In this document: positions 30,856 to 40,380 of the stretch, piece after piece
Layout: each line of letters opens with the position of its first letter
How positions within the stretch are numbered: the first letter of the stretch is position 1
NCBI RefSeq assembly: GCF_024347375.1
Contig: NZ_AP025470.1
Coordinates: forward strand, 3,286,001 to 3,350,000
Length of the DNA: 64,000 nucleotides
Direction of reading: 5' to 3'
Origin: Vibrio coralliirubri
GTDB lineage: Bacteria; Pseudomonadota; Gammaproteobacteria; Enterobacterales; Vibrionaceae
Program-made: the position numbers and the translations under genes
The notes under the pieces: model-generated
Database searches by the model: none
The model's input: only the letters and a program-made list of their open reading frames with translations
What the model was told of the DNA's origin: nothing

Positions 30856-31430
30856 TAGTAGTTCCCCTTGTAAGCGATCACGCTATAACGGTTATTACCA
30901 CCAAAGATCTGTAACTCAACACGCTTCATCGTGCCAATAGCGCTATCGTTAATACCATCCATGTTTTGATCGTAAAATACGGAGACTTCAACTCTAAAAT
31001 TGGCATAACTGCCTTCAATATTTTCATCTAGGATATTAGCAAGTGGGTACTTAATAGGTGATACACATGCTGATTCAGTGGTATCGGTGTACCAACAGCC
31101 AATATAATCATCGACATCATTAAAAGCAGCAGGCGTTGCTTCTGAGCCATCAACGCCAAGTTCATTAGGGGCTGAACAAGCAGTCGCACCTGCATCACCA
31201 CAACGCACCAGACCACCATCAAAATCACTATGTTCATCAAAACCACGTGCCAATATTTGGTTCATCAAACTTTGACCTAAGGCTACGGAACGGTTTTGAT
31301 ACTGTGGGTCTGCTGAACTTGCCACTTGTGGTGCTAAAAAACTGGTAATCGTGACCATCGCAATACCCAAAACGATAATCACAACAATGCTTTCAATCAG
31401 AGTAAAACCACGTGAGCGAATCATAGACAT
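30855..31430 (-). CDS. mshD: MSHA minor pilin MshD
   Basis: A 191-residue prepilin with leader MSMIRSRG and FTLIESIVVIIVLGIAMV, including Glu5. The globular part has several cysteines (RCGDAGATACSA, GCWYTD, ACVSP). It is homologous in form to PilV-like minor pilins. It overlaps mshC by 10 bases and mshO by one base, indicating a tightly coupled mshCDOPQ unit. Confidence 0.88.
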   Translation of the reverse strand: MSMIRSRGFTLIESIVVIIVLGIAMVTITSFLAPQVASSADPQYQNRSVALGQSLMNQILARGFDEHSDFDGGLVRCGDAGATACSAPNELGVDGSEATPAAFNDVDDYIGCWYTDTTESACVSPIKYPLANILDENIEGSYANFRVEVSVFYDQNMDGINDSAIGTMKRVELQIFGGNNRYSVIAYKGNY

Positions 31431-31912
31431 GCTCCCTCACGCACATAACCTTGAGAATTAATACAGACTTGGGCGCTATTGCTCGAAGTGGTTGAGTTAA
31501 TAGTAATGTCCACTCCAGCACTTACTGAAGGGTTACCCAATAAATCAAAGTCGATAACAGTATTCGCTGGAGAAAATGTTATATCTGATATACGCACATA
31601 ATCACTACGCACACCGGCTTGTGACTTTTGAGCGCTGTTCGATAGATTTAAACTGCACGCCGTGACTGAGCCTAAGCAGTCACTATTAATAGCAAGGCGA
31701 AAACTGTCATTAGCAGCTGAAACATTCGATTGCATTCGATTGACTTGGATTTGGCGAATTACGGAAATGGTTTGTTCTTGCGCAGTAAAAGTGGAATAGC
31801 TAGAGGTACCGACGAAGCGACTTGCGGCAAAGGTGGAAACAATACCGAGAATAATGATAACGATGATCAGCTCTACCAGAGTAAAGCCTTTGGATGTGGG
31901 GCTGTTATCCAT
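31421..31912 (-). CDS. mshC: MSHA minor pilin MshC
   Basis: A 163-residue prepilin with leader MDNSPTSKG and mature start FTLVELIIVIIILGIVST. The rest is FimT/GspH-like in size, with two pairs of cysteines (DCLGSVTAC and VCINSQG...GACL). It is the first gene after the terminator behind mshA, so its transcription probably depends on read-through. Confidence 0.88.
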   Translation of the reverse strand: MDNSPTSKGFTLVELIIVIIILGIVSTFAASRFVGTSSYSTFTAQEQTISVIRQIQVNRMQSNVSAANDSFRLAINSDCLGSVTACSLNLSNSAQKSQAGVRSDYVRISDITFSPANTVIDFDLLGNPSVSAGVDITINSTTSSNSAQVCINSQGYVREGACL

Positions 31913-32010
31913 AATGAGCCTCTAACTGCCTAGCGAATACTGATTATACAAGATAACGAAACTGACGATCTTATGTATATGAATAGTTTTGATATTTGTG
32001 TGTAGTAGAT

Positions 32011-32040
32011 AGAAAAAAGGCCAGCAGGTGCTGGCCTTAG
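32011..32040 (-). terminator. terminator after mshA
   Basis: On the minus strand a perfect stem AAGGCCAGC / GCTGGCCTT with a 4-base loop is followed by a six-T run, about 18 bases after the mshA stop. Partial termination here would explain major pilin excess over minor pilins. Confidence 0.88.
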
Positions 32041-32055
32041 AAACAATTTAATCAA

Positions 32056-32553
32056 TTAGTTCGCTGGATCTGCACACTGTGTTGCATTTTCTACAACGCC
32101 AATTACAGGTTCACCACCAGTAGTGCCAACTTCTGTATAAATTACACAATCATTAGTGTAGTTTTCAATACCAAAGAAAACTGAACGGTTTGGAGATGCT
32201 CCAGTTGTACTTTTGAAGATAAAATCGCTACCTGAATCAATAGCACCAACACCTTGCACAATAGTCATAATTGCATTTGATGTAGCTTCTGGGTAACCAT
32301 TAATTGTATTAACGTCATTATTGCCAGCACCCGCACTAACAGCACCAGAAGTAGACTCTAATCCTGCAATAGCTGCTTTACCATAAATGATACCTGATGC
32401 ACCTTGCATAGCACCGGCTAAACCTTGAAGCGTTGCATCTTTCGCATCATCTTGCAGGTTTAGGAAACGTGGTGCCGCAGTTACAGCAAGAATACCTAGA
32501 ATAACAATTACAACCACTAGTTCAATTAGGGTGAAACCGCCTTGTCTTTTCAT
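32056..32553 (-). CDS. mshA: MSHA major pilin MshA
   Basis: A 165-residue type IVa prepilin, the main subunit of the mannose-sensitive haemagglutinin pilus used for surface and chitin attachment. The short leader MKRQGG is followed by FTLIELVVVIVILGILAVTAAPRF. The globular domain ends in a disulfide-bonded loop between NDCVIY and ATQCADPAN, as in other type IVa pilins. Located directly downstream of mshB and followed by its own terminator, consistent with high expression. Confidence 0.92.
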   Translation of the reverse strand: MKRQGGFTLIELVVVIVILGILAVTAAPRFLNLQDDAKDATLQGLAGAMQGASGIIYGKAAIAGLESTSGAVSAGAGNNDVNTINGYPEATSNAIMTIVQGVGAIDSGSDFIFKSTTGASPNRSVFFGIENYTNDCVIYTEVGTTGGEPVIGVVENATQCADPAN

Positions 32554-32586
32554 AGTTAAGCTCTCTATGTTTAATTTTACGCAGAC

Positions 32587-33162
32587 TTACTGCAAAGTTA
32601 CGGTCACACGACCAGTTTTAATTTCGTAAACAAATTCATGCTCTGTACTACCTTCCAATTGAACGTAAGTACAGGTTGCATCACCTGAATTCGCTTGCGC
32701 TGAATATTTGTAATTTGAGTCATTAGCGACATCTGAAACCGCACCTACTTTAGGTGGATTTTGCAGCAAGTTTTCCATCAACTCAGAACATGTTTCATCT
32801 GAAATATATTGTGGAGCAGTGCTCGAATTATTGTTCAGAGTCCACGGATAGCCATCACGAAAGTCGGTCTCGACGTTGTTACTGTTCTTTGATCTTGTTA
32901 ACCAAAAATCAACACCATCATAGTTTACAGTATTGTATGTTTCAACACCTATCTTCTCTGATGGCCTAGCTTCTGCTTCCCACTGTGCTCTTGCCGACAG
33001 TACTGCTGTCGCAAAACCACCAGCAACGCCTTCAATGCTTGATTTCTTGGCTTCATCTGTCACATCTAAGAAGCGAGGTAGGGCTGCAACCGCCAATAAA
33101 CCAACGACCACGATCACTATGACTAATTCGACAAGGGAGAAACCCTTTTGATTCTTAAGCAT
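32587..33162 (-). CDS. mshB: MSHA pilin-like protein MshB
   Basis: A 191-residue prepilin with leader MLKNQKG and FSLVELVIVIVVVGLLAVAALPRFLDVTDEAKKSS, highly similar to the MshA N-terminus. It is larger than MshA and has two cysteines (ETCSEL, ATCTYV). It heads the structural half mshBACDOPQ; the 79-bp gap before it is probably its promoter region. Confidence 0.9.
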   Translation of the reverse strand: MLKNQKGFSLVELVIVIVVVGLLAVAALPRFLDVTDEAKKSSIEGVAGGFATAVLSARAQWEAEARPSEKIGVETYNTVNYDGVDFWLTRSKNSNNVETDFRDGYPWTLNNNSSTAPQYISDETCSELMENLLQNPPKVGAVSDVANDSNYKYSAQANSGDATCTYVQLEGSTEHEFVYEIKTGRVTVTLQ

Positions 33163-33241
33163 TTTCTACCTACTCATCTAATTATTAACGCGCATTATAC
33201 ATTCGCGCTCGTATAAAACCATAAAAAAACTGTCAATATTT

Positions 33242-33697
33242 TCACAAAGCCAAAATATTGGCTTTCACACTAAACCTTTCTCTTTCGAGCAATATATCTA
33301 TCTGATATTTATCAGTATAATGATAAGTACAGTGAAAGTGTATGTTATCACTTTTATCTTCAACACTTGGAGAGCTTAGCCCTAAAATGCTCCCTTGAGG
33401 ATATAATTGATCCAGCCAATAGTTACAGTCTCGCTCCGTACCTTGGATAGGCATTACCCATCCAGTTCTGCTATAGTTCTTTGGGGGTTCAGAGCCTTCT
33501 TCTTGCCCAGCCCCCGATAACAAATACTGCTGTTTGAACAAATTAGCTTGCTCTAAAATCCGCTTGCTCGCGACGATAAATGCCGTGTTAGTCGCTTCCT
33601 CTTCTACCGTTTTGAATGCAGAAAGCACACCGACAATAAGAAAAAGAATAACCACAGTCCAAATAACAAAACGTGAGCGTTGTAGGTTATTTAGCAT
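33242..33697 (-). CDS. mshF: MSHA biogenesis protein MshF
   Basis: A 151-residue protein with one N-terminal TM helix (about residues 9-27, FVIWTVVILFLIVGVLSAF) and a small extracytoplasmic domain. The family has no known biochemical activity and belongs to the MSHA secretory gene block. It follows mshG by 3 bases and is last in the assembly-machine half. Confidence 0.82.
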   Translation of the reverse strand: MLNNLQRSRFVIWTVVILFLIVGVLSAFKTVEEEATNTAFIVASKRILEQANLFKQQYLLSGAGQEEGSEPPKNYSRTGWVMPIQGTERDCNYWLDQLYPQGSILGLSSPSVEDKSDNIHFHCTYHYTDKYQIDILLERERFSVKANILAL

Positions 33698-33700
33698 TCC

Positions 33701-34924
33701 CTAGCCTTTGATTGCATCCAACATTCCCCACATCGGCAAGAAGATACCTAGTGCCAAAATCAGCACCATGCCCGCAACGATGGTTAACAAAATAGGTTCA
33801 ATTCTAGCGGTTAGGGTTTTCAGATCGTAATCAACTTCGCGGTCATAAAAATCAGCCACTTCAAGTAAGAGCTCATCAATACGGCCCGTCTCTTCACCAA
33901 CTGAAATCATTTGTATCACGAGCGGTGTGAAAATTTCGCTGTTAATCGCGGTCGATGAAACCGTACTACCGGCTTCAATCGCCGACTTCATCGCTTGAAC
34001 TCGCAACTCTAGAAAACGGTTATCTAAGGCTTCCGCCGAAAGCGCTAGTGACTGGTTTAGTGGAACACCCGCTTTAAGCATCAAAGCAAAAGTACGTGAG
34101 AAGCGTGACAACAGTGCTCGATTCACCACTCCACCAATGACCGGCATCTTTAAGCGTAACCGATCCCACTTTTCTAGCCCTTTGTCTGTCTTCACCCAAG
34201 CTTTAAAAGCAAAGATAAGACCAAAGATCACGCCGAGCATTAAGCCCCAGTAATTCACAAAGAACTCAGACATACCAATCAAGATACGGGTTGGCAGCGG
34301 CAGGTCGACACCAAAGCGCGCAAACATGCTTGAGAACTGTGGAATCACCTTGATGTTAAGAATGAACATTGCGATCAAGATAAAACTGATCACGAATGTT
34401 GGGTAACGCATCGCAGTCTTAATTCGTTTGCGAGTCTCAACTTCCTGTTCGTAGTATCCAGCTAATTGCAGCAACGCCTGATCTAGACGACCTGTGTTTT
34501 CACCAACACCAATCATCGAAACGAACAACGGACTGAATACCTTTGGGTGCATCTGCATTGATGCCGCTAGCCCACGACCATTAGTTAGCTCAGCAACCAC
34601 TTCTTCTAAGGCGGCTTTCAACTGCTTATTTTCACAGTTTTGAGTTAGGCCTTTCATCGATCTTAGTAGCGGTACACCTGCTTTGGTTAGGCTGTATAAC
34701 TGTCGACAAAACAGAACTAAGACTTCAAGCGGAACATTCGGCGAGAACAGACTCGATACATCCATATCTAAGACTGAACCACCACTTTTACCCAGTTTAA
34801 TAGAGGTTGGAATGATCCCTTTACTCATCAAGCTTTCAGCAGCAATATCTTCGTTATTCGCGTCTAATTGCCCACTTACTTGACTACCATCAGAGCTGCG
34901 ACCTACATAACGATACGTTGGCAT
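33701..34924 (-). CDS. mshG: MSHA inner-membrane platform protein MshG (PilC/GspF family)
   Basis: A 407-residue T2SF-family platform protein that works with the MshE ATPase to insert and remove pilins. It starts with the typical YRYVGRSSDGSQVSGQLDA. Two homologous F domains follow, each ending in an ENTGRL/EETGRI motif (VGENTGRLDQALLQLA, VGEETGRIDELLLEVADFYDREV). Three TM helices are visible, the last near the C-terminus. Confidence 0.93.
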   Translation of the reverse strand: MPTYRYVGRSSDGSQVSGQLDANNEDIAAESLMSKGIIPTSIKLGKSGGSVLDMDVSSLFSPNVPLEVLVLFCRQLYSLTKAGVPLLRSMKGLTQNCENKQLKAALEEVVAELTNGRGLAASMQMHPKVFSPLFVSMIGVGENTGRLDQALLQLAGYYEQEVETRKRIKTAMRYPTFVISFILIAMFILNIKVIPQFSSMFARFGVDLPLPTRILIGMSEFFVNYWGLMLGVIFGLIFAFKAWVKTDKGLEKWDRLRLKMPVIGGVVNRALLSRFSRTFALMLKAGVPLNQSLALSAEALDNRFLELRVQAMKSAIEAGSTVSSTAINSEIFTPLVIQMISVGEETGRIDELLLEVADFYDREVDYDLKTLTARIEPILLTIVAGMVLILALGIFLPMWGMLDAIKG

Positions 34925-34936
34925 ATCATTCCACCC

Positions 34937-36661
34937 CTACAGATAAATTGGGTCAGTGGCACCGGACGCATCGCCTTCGCCAAGATGCATTATCTCATCA
35001 AGACTGACTACACCTTGCAGAGCCAGTTCCATCGCAGAAGCCAGTAACGGTTTATAGTTTTCAGACTGTCTCGCCGTTTGAGCAAAACCTACCGCATCAT
35101 TCGCTCTCAGTGCATCCATCATGTTTTGCTCTAGCTCCAACATTTCAAATACACCAATTCGCCCGCGGTAACCGGTTAAGTTACAGTTCTGGCAACCACG
35201 GCCTTTCATAAACGGCACACCTACTTGGTTAGGGAAACGGACGCTCAGCCACTGCTTGCGAGGTTCATCTAACTCATCCTCAACCTTACAATCTGTACAC
35301 ACTTTGCGAACTAATCGCTGTGCGACTACTGCTCGAACGGCGCTCGCAACCAAGTAACCTGGAGCACCCATATCCATCATACGCAACGCACTGTCTACCG
35401 CATCATTGGTATGCAGCGTACTTAATACTAAGTGACCGGTCAGTGCAGCTCTCAAGCCAATCTCAACGGTTTCGTGGTCACGCATCTCACCGATAAGAAT
35501 GATATCGGGGTCCTGACGTAGAAAGGTTCTCAAGATAGTAGAGAAATCGAGGTTGATCTTAGGGTTAACCTGAACTTGGTTCACACGAGGAAGGCGGTAT
35601 TCCACCGGGTCTTCCGCGGTAATGATCTTTTTACCCGGCTCGTTTAGCTCGCTTAACGCACCATACAAAGTCGTGGTTTTACCTGAACCAGTTGGACCAG
35701 TAACCAAAATCATGCCATGTGGACGGCGTAACTGTTGACGAAGACGAACCAACAGATCACTCGGTATGCCTGATTCTTCTAATTTACGCAGGCCAGCTGA
35801 TTGGTTAAGAAGACGCATAACCACAGATTCGCCGTGTTGTACTGGCATGGTCGACATACGAATATCAACCGACTGACCTTTAGCACGGATATTAAAGCGG
35901 CCATCTTGAGGAAGACGTTTCTCTGAGATATCGAGGTTTGCCATCAGCTTCAAGCGCAGTACAAGTGCAGAAGCGATATTCACTTCATTCAGCAATGTTT
36001 CATGCAGCACGCCATCAATACGCTGACGAAGACGCAATACGTTTGAGTCTGGCTCGATATGAATATCCGAAGCGCCAACCTGAATGGCATCTTCAAATAG
36101 CGAGTTGATCAGCTTAACGACGGTAACTTCATCACTGTCTTCTTCAGCGATATCGAAATCAAAGGCATCATTAACTTGGTGTTCAGCGTGAAGTTGCTCA
36201 GCAAACGAGGCAATCTCTTTGGTTCTTCGATAATAGCGATCGAAGCCATCAACCAATTGCCTCTCTTGAGCAACAACAAATTCCAGCGCGTAATCGCCAA
36301 GCTGACCAAGCAAAGACTCTTGGGCAAACAGATCAGCAGGGTCACTCATTGCAACACGCAAAGTGTCACCTTGGCGTCCAATAACCAACGCACGAAGGCG
36401 ACGAGCATGTACTTCGGGTAAAAGCTGAACCGCTTCAACATCGACAACGGCTCGGCTTAAATCAATAAGAGGAATCGCTAACTGCTGCGATAGAAAGCTC
36501 AGCATTTGTTGTTCTGACAAGAAGCCAAGCTCAATTAGCGCATCACCCAGCTTACGCCCAGTACTTTTCTGAGCGGCAAGTGCTTGTTCAACTTGAGCCT
36601 CAGTGATAATGCCTTCTTCGACAAGCAAATCACCAAGTCTTTTTCTTAATCTAATTTGCAT
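34937..36661 (-). CDS. mshE: MSHA pilus extension ATPase MshE
   Basis: A 574-residue GspE/PilB-type hexameric ATPase that powers pilus extension. The N-terminal MshEN domain has tandem 24-residue motifs starting RKRLGDLLVEEGI (about residue 6) and GRKLGDALIELGF (about 35), the RLGxxL pattern known to bind c-di-GMP in V. cholerae MshE. The catalytic part shows Walker A GPTGSGKTTTLYG (about 322-334), the Asp box, Walker B IILIGEMRDHET and a tetracysteine zinc motif (CTDC...GCQNC). Its start overlaps mshN by 11 bases. Confidence 0.95.
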   Translation of the reverse strand: MQIRLRKRLGDLLVEEGIITEAQVEQALAAQKSTGRKLGDALIELGFLSEQQMLSFLSQQLAIPLIDLSRAVVDVEAVQLLPEVHARRLRALVIGRQGDTLRVAMSDPADLFAQESLLGQLGDYALEFVVAQERQLVDGFDRYYRRTKEIASFAEQLHAEHQVNDAFDFDIAEEDSDEVTVVKLINSLFEDAIQVGASDIHIEPDSNVLRLRQRIDGVLHETLLNEVNIASALVLRLKLMANLDISEKRLPQDGRFNIRAKGQSVDIRMSTMPVQHGESVVMRLLNQSAGLRKLEESGIPSDLLVRLRQQLRRPHGMILVTGPTGSGKTTTLYGALSELNEPGKKIITAEDPVEYRLPRVNQVQVNPKINLDFSTILRTFLRQDPDIILIGEMRDHETVEIGLRAALTGHLVLSTLHTNDAVDSALRMMDMGAPGYLVASAVRAVVAQRLVRKVCTDCKVEDELDEPRKQWLSVRFPNQVGVPFMKGRGCQNCNLTGYRGRIGVFEMLELEQNMMDALRANDAVGFAQTARQSENYKPLLASAMELALQGVVSLDEIMHLGEGDASGATDPIYL

Positions 36662-37826
36662 CGCCGCTCTCCTCTAAAGCATTGAGTATTTTTAATCGGT
36701 CACGCACAAAGCTTTGTGATTGAGATGAGATACCGACTCTAGTCAACGCACCTTGATATGATTGTTTTGCTGCAGCGAAGTCTAACTGGCGTTCTTGCTG
36801 AATCGCTAAGCCCAACCACCAGCGAGCGTTATCTGAATCGACTTCAACCAACTTTTGATAACTCTCCAGTGCGATTTCTTCTTGCTGTGATTTTTGGCTC
36901 AACGCCGCACGCATTGCTAGATACTCTTGAGTTGGATGCGGAGGCATGTGTACTAAAGGGCTCAGCGCCGCTTCTGATTGATTCGCTTTAACCAGCAGTT
37001 TAGATAACCCTAATCGCAATTTTTCACTGTTGATGTTGAGCTTGATACCAGACTGATAAAGCTCATAGGCTTTGCGAGTATCGCCTTTACCAAAATAGAG
37101 AATCGCAAGTTTCTGACGGACATCTTCATTTCTTGGGGTATAACGCAGCGCTTCGGTATAACCTTTCAACGCACCAGTAAGATCGTTCGCATCCAGCGCT
37201 TTCTGAGCTCGACCTTGTGCATTCACAGATAGCTGTTCAGGTGTTAACTCAACCTGCTCGATCAACATTCCGCTATTTTCTGAACTACCAGAGGCGACAG
37301 GCTCATTAGAGATAGTCGTGGGATCTTTTTTGGCCACACTCGCAACGTAAATCGGTAGGGGAGCTTCAGTATTCGTTGCTTTAGGCGCGCTTAGAGATTT
37401 AGTTGGTATTTGTTGTTTTGTCGCTTTTGGGGCAGACATAGCAACTGATTCGGAAACACTAGGCTTAGATTTAACGCTTTTTACCATCACGGTGTTTTCT
37501 GCTGAAAGGTTCGCAGAGTCTAGCGTCACCAATTTCTTAGTTGGCGATGAGATAGGTTGAGCGGCTTCCTGAATGCCATTTGAATCATCAACGACAGAGA
37601 CTTGAACCTGTAAATCTCGAGTTGAGATTGACTGTTCAACAATAGACTGCTCAATCACTGGGCCTTGCGATATCGCCCAACCGCCCATCGCTAAGCTCAA
37701 AGTAAAACCTGCAACAACCCAAACTAATGGGGAACGCGTTTTTACTTTAGGTACGACTGCCGCTTGAATCGAAGTCGCTGATTTTTTCTTTGCCAATTCA
37801 GACAAGGCGTTGTTAATGACGCTCAT
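36651..37826 (-). CDS. mshN: MSHA biogenesis protein MshN (TPR)
   Basis: A 391-residue membrane-anchored TPR protein. The start chosen is the ATG at 37824-37826 (MSVINNALSELAKKK), two bases after the mshM stop. A TM helix (about residues 37-58, WVVAGFTLSLAMGGWAIS) is followed by a low-complexity Ser/Lys/Pro linker and then a C-terminal TPR array (about 210-390, NAQGRAQKALDANDLTGALKGY and later repeats). TPR proteins in pilus systems help secretin assembly or connect machine parts; the exact role of MshN is not known. Confidence 0.88.
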   Translation of the reverse strand: MSVINNALSELAKKKSATSIQAAVVPKVKTRSPLVWVVAGFTLSLAMGGWAISQGPVIEQSIVEQSISTRDLQVQVSVVDDSNGIQEAAQPISSPTKKLVTLDSANLSAENTVMVKSVKSKPSVSESVAMSAPKATKQQIPTKSLSAPKATNTEAPLPIYVASVAKKDPTTISNEPVASGSSENSGMLIEQVELTPEQLSVNAQGRAQKALDANDLTGALKGYTEALRYTPRNEDVRQKLAILYFGKGDTRKAYELYQSGIKLNINSEKLRLGLSKLLVKANQSEAALSPLVHMPPHPTQEYLAMRAALSQKSQQEEIALESYQKLVEVDSDNARWWLGLAIQQERQLDFAAAKQSYQGALTRVGISSQSQSFVRDRLKILNALEESGDAN

Positions 37827-37828
37827 AA

Positions 37829-38668
37829 TTAATTCCAACCCCACAGTATTGGCGTTTTAAATTTAGGCTTACACACATCGTACGTTTCATGCATAGCTGA
37901 AAACAGATGTTGGTTGTCGATACTTTTCTTATCTTCACTGAACGAAAGCAATAGAGCCTTATGGCAAAGTTGGTTTATCAATCTAGGGATACCTAACGAC
38001 GAACGACAGATCGCCTTTTTTTGATTCAAGCTGAATAACTCAGGACTGCCACCAGATTTAGCGATTCGATTATCAATATACGCCACCGTTTCATCGAGAG
38101 TCAGCGGTCTAAGTGTCGAACTAAATGTGATTCTTTGACGAAACTGCCTTAGGTGGTAAGCCTCTAATCGAGCATCCAATTCTGGCTGACCTAATAAGAC
38201 AATCTGCAGCAGTTTTTTATCTTCCGTTTCAAGGTTACCAAACAACCTTAATGTTTCGAGCGCTTCGTCCGATAGAGCCTGAGCTTCATCAAGAATAGCC
38301 ACCACTCTTAAACCAGAATTGTGCAATTTAATAAGCTTATGCTGAATGTTATCAACCAAGGTTGCTTCATTATCGACAGCTAAACCAAGCTCTGTTGCAA
38401 CCGCCTGGCGCAAGTCAGCCCCTGATAACACAGGATTTGGTAAGTAGATCAGAGCTGTACAGTCATGTAGGTGATTGACCAACATCCGGCAAACCATGGT
38501 TTTTCCAGTGCCTACCTCTCCGGTCACCTTAATCACGCCCTCGCCCATTTCCAACGCCGAGATTACCGTCTGAATCGCTTCGAAATGAGGCGCTAAACCA
38601 TAAAAGAAATCGGTATTCGGCGTTAAGGTAAATGGCAGTTGTTCAAAACCAAAGTGAGCTTGATACAT
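37829..38668 (-). CDS. mshM: MSHA AAA ATPase MshM (ExeA family)
   Basis: A 279-residue ExeA/GspA-like AAA ATPase. The signature N-terminus MYQAHFGFEQLPFTLTPNTDFFY is followed by Walker A VTGEVGTGKTMVCRML (about residue 44) and Walker B VVAILDEAQAL, then the sensor region FRQRITFSSTLRPLTLDE. ExeA homologues help place secretins through the cell wall; here the partner would be MshL, encoded just upstream. It lacks the C-terminal peptidoglycan-binding domain of ExeA. Confidence 0.92.
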   Translation of the reverse strand: MYQAHFGFEQLPFTLTPNTDFFYGLAPHFEAIQTVISALEMGEGVIKVTGEVGTGKTMVCRMLVNHLHDCTALIYLPNPVLSGADLRQAVATELGLAVDNEATLVDNIQHKLIKLHNSGLRVVAILDEAQALSDEALETLRLFGNLETEDKKLLQIVLLGQPELDARLEAYHLRQFRQRITFSSTLRPLTLDETVAYIDNRIAKSGGSPELFSLNQKKAICRSSLGIPRLINQLCHKALLLSFSEDKKSIDNQHLFSAMHETYDVCKPKFKTPILWGWN

Positions 38669-38721
38669 ACGACGACCTAGCTTAGTGAGACACTGCCACT
38701 CTATATTGAGAAAGTAAGCAA

Positions 38722-40365
38722 TTACTCTTCATCAGGGAACCACTGTTGAAGAAGATCACGTGAACGCTCCAACTCATTTTGCCAAGTATTCACACCCACG
38801 ATCGTTGGCTTAAGCAAGATCACAAGCTCAGTTTTTTGCGTTAACTGATTGGTATTACGGAACAAGTGACCAAGTGCTGGGATATCACCAAGGAATGGGA
38901 CTTTAGAGGTTACGTCATTGGTGTTGGATTTCATTAACCCACCAATCACCACCACATCGCCATCTCGTGCTCGAATCACTGAGTCAGATTCACGAATAGA
39001 GCTTTTCGCCAAAGGAAGTTGCACCAAGCCCGTCGTGGAACCTAGGTTGAGCGATTTCACTTCTTCCTCTACTTCAATAACGGCTGGGTGAACATGTAAA
39101 AACACACTGCCTTTGTCGTCTATCTGAGGGGTCACGTCTAAAGAGATACCAGAGAAGAACGGAGTTAATTCAACCTCAGGCGCCACATTCGCGTTGTCAC
39201 CACTGCCTACCGAACTTGATAAATCTGTTACGTAGTACTCATCGGTACCCACTTTGATAACCGCTTTCTGGTTGTTTGCCGCTGTGACCCGTGGGCTTGA
39301 TAAGACGTTCAGATCACCTTGAGTATCCATAAAGCTCAATACCGCTTCGAAACTGCCATCAGAGATCGTTACGTTGGTTTGTCCGCCTAACAAAGAGCTA
39401 ATCGCATCTAATGGAGGTAATGTACTTGCAGGACGGTCGATAACCACACCACCACTACCAATCGACTTAGATAAATTAGACCAGCTAATACCTTGTTGGT
39501 AACCATCACTCAAGGTTACTTCCATGATTTTTGCTTCTAGGATCACTTGACGCTGCAAGCGTTTTTGAGAAATACCTAAGAACTCTCGAACTTCACGAAT
39601 TTCATCCGGGTAAGCACGCACTGTAATCACACTCGCTTGCGGGGTCACGACAACGCTTTGCCCATCACCCGAACCAATTAAGTGAGCAACCGCCGCTTCA
39701 AGCTGTGGCCAAAAATCACTTTCAGAGGTAGTCTCAATCTCTGTACCACCGTTCGATGTCGAGTTTGATGAATTAGAAGAGTTAGATGAATTTGACGAGT
39801 TTGAGTTCGAATTCGAGTTTGAAGAGCTCGATGAATTCGAATCTGAGTTAGAGATCGTGCCTGTGGTGATCGTCGTTAGTGAGCGACCAGAACGCTTAAC
39901 TTGTAAGTAATCGACAGGGATAGTTACGGTGCGAAGACCGGCAGGATACACTTGAATCACTTTGCCACGCTTTTCAATATCGTAGCCATACATATCTTGA
40001 GCAACAGCCAGTACCTCATCTAACGTCACGTCAGTTAGATTAAGCGTAAGGTTTCCAGACACACTTGGGTGAATAGCCGCACTATACTCCGTACCTTTCA
40101 CTAGGCTTGCAAAAAAGGTTCTCGCTTCAACGCCTTTTGCCTGAATACGGAAACGTTTAACCGTTTCCATCCCCGGAGACATAGAGTCAGAATTAAGCTG
40201 AGGCATAAGGTCATCTTGAACCGACGAAGGCAGCTCATGAAGCGCTCTGCTATTGGCTTCATTAATTGATTCGTTTAAAGATTCTTTAATCTCAACAGGA
40301 TCTCTATGCCCCATCGAACAGCCGACTAAGGATGACACTAGGATTGCTACTACAAGTTTACGCAT
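38722..40365 (-). CDS. mshL: MSHA secretin MshL
   Basis: A 547-residue outer-membrane secretin forming the pilus exit channel. The N-terminus is a lipoprotein-type signal with lipobox-like LVGCSMG (Cys at about 16). N domains follow (TLNLTDVTLDEVLAVAQDMYGY), then the C-terminal secretin beta-barrel with VLSSPRVTAANNQKAVIKVG and VPFLGDIPALGHLFR. Between the N-domains, at about residues 170-206, lies an almost pure Ser/Asn tract encoded by short DNA repeats (39765-39850). The PilQ-like role is clear from homology. Confidence 0.94.
   Translation of the reverse strand: MRKLVVAILVSSLVGCSMGHRDPVEIKESLNESINEANSRALHELPSSVQDDLMPQLNSDSMSPGMETVKRFRIQAKGVEARTFFASLVKGTEYSAAIHPSVSGNLTLNLTDVTLDEVLAVAQDMYGYDIEKRGKVIQVYPAGLRTVTIPVDYLQVKRSGRSLTTITTGTISNSDSNSSSSSNSNSNSNSSNSSNSSNSSNSTSNGGTEIETTSESDFWPQLEAAVAHLIGSGDGQSVVVTPQASVITVRAYPDEIREVREFLGISQKRLQRQVILEAKIMEVTLSDGYQQGISWSNLSKSIGSGGVVIDRPASTLPPLDAISSLLGGQTNVTISDGSFEAVLSFMDTQGDLNVLSSPRVTAANNQKAVIKVGTDEYYVTDLSSSVGSGDNANVAPEVELTPFFSGISLDVTPQIDDKGSVFLHVHPAVIEVEEEVKSLNLGSTTGLVQLPLAKSSIRESDSVIRARDGDVVVIGGLMKSNTNDVTSKVPFLGDIPALGHLFRNTNQLTQKTELVILLKPTIVGVNTWQNELERSRDLLQQWFPDEE
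39765..39850 (-). repeat. Ser/Asn-coding short tandem repeats in mshL
   Basis: Degenerate 6-base and 9-base units of the types AAYTCR and AAYTCRWCR encode alternating Ser and Asn. The tract is in frame and would be expected to change length by slippage or recombination. Confidence 0.75.
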
Positions 40366-40380
40366 GTCTTCACTCTAACC

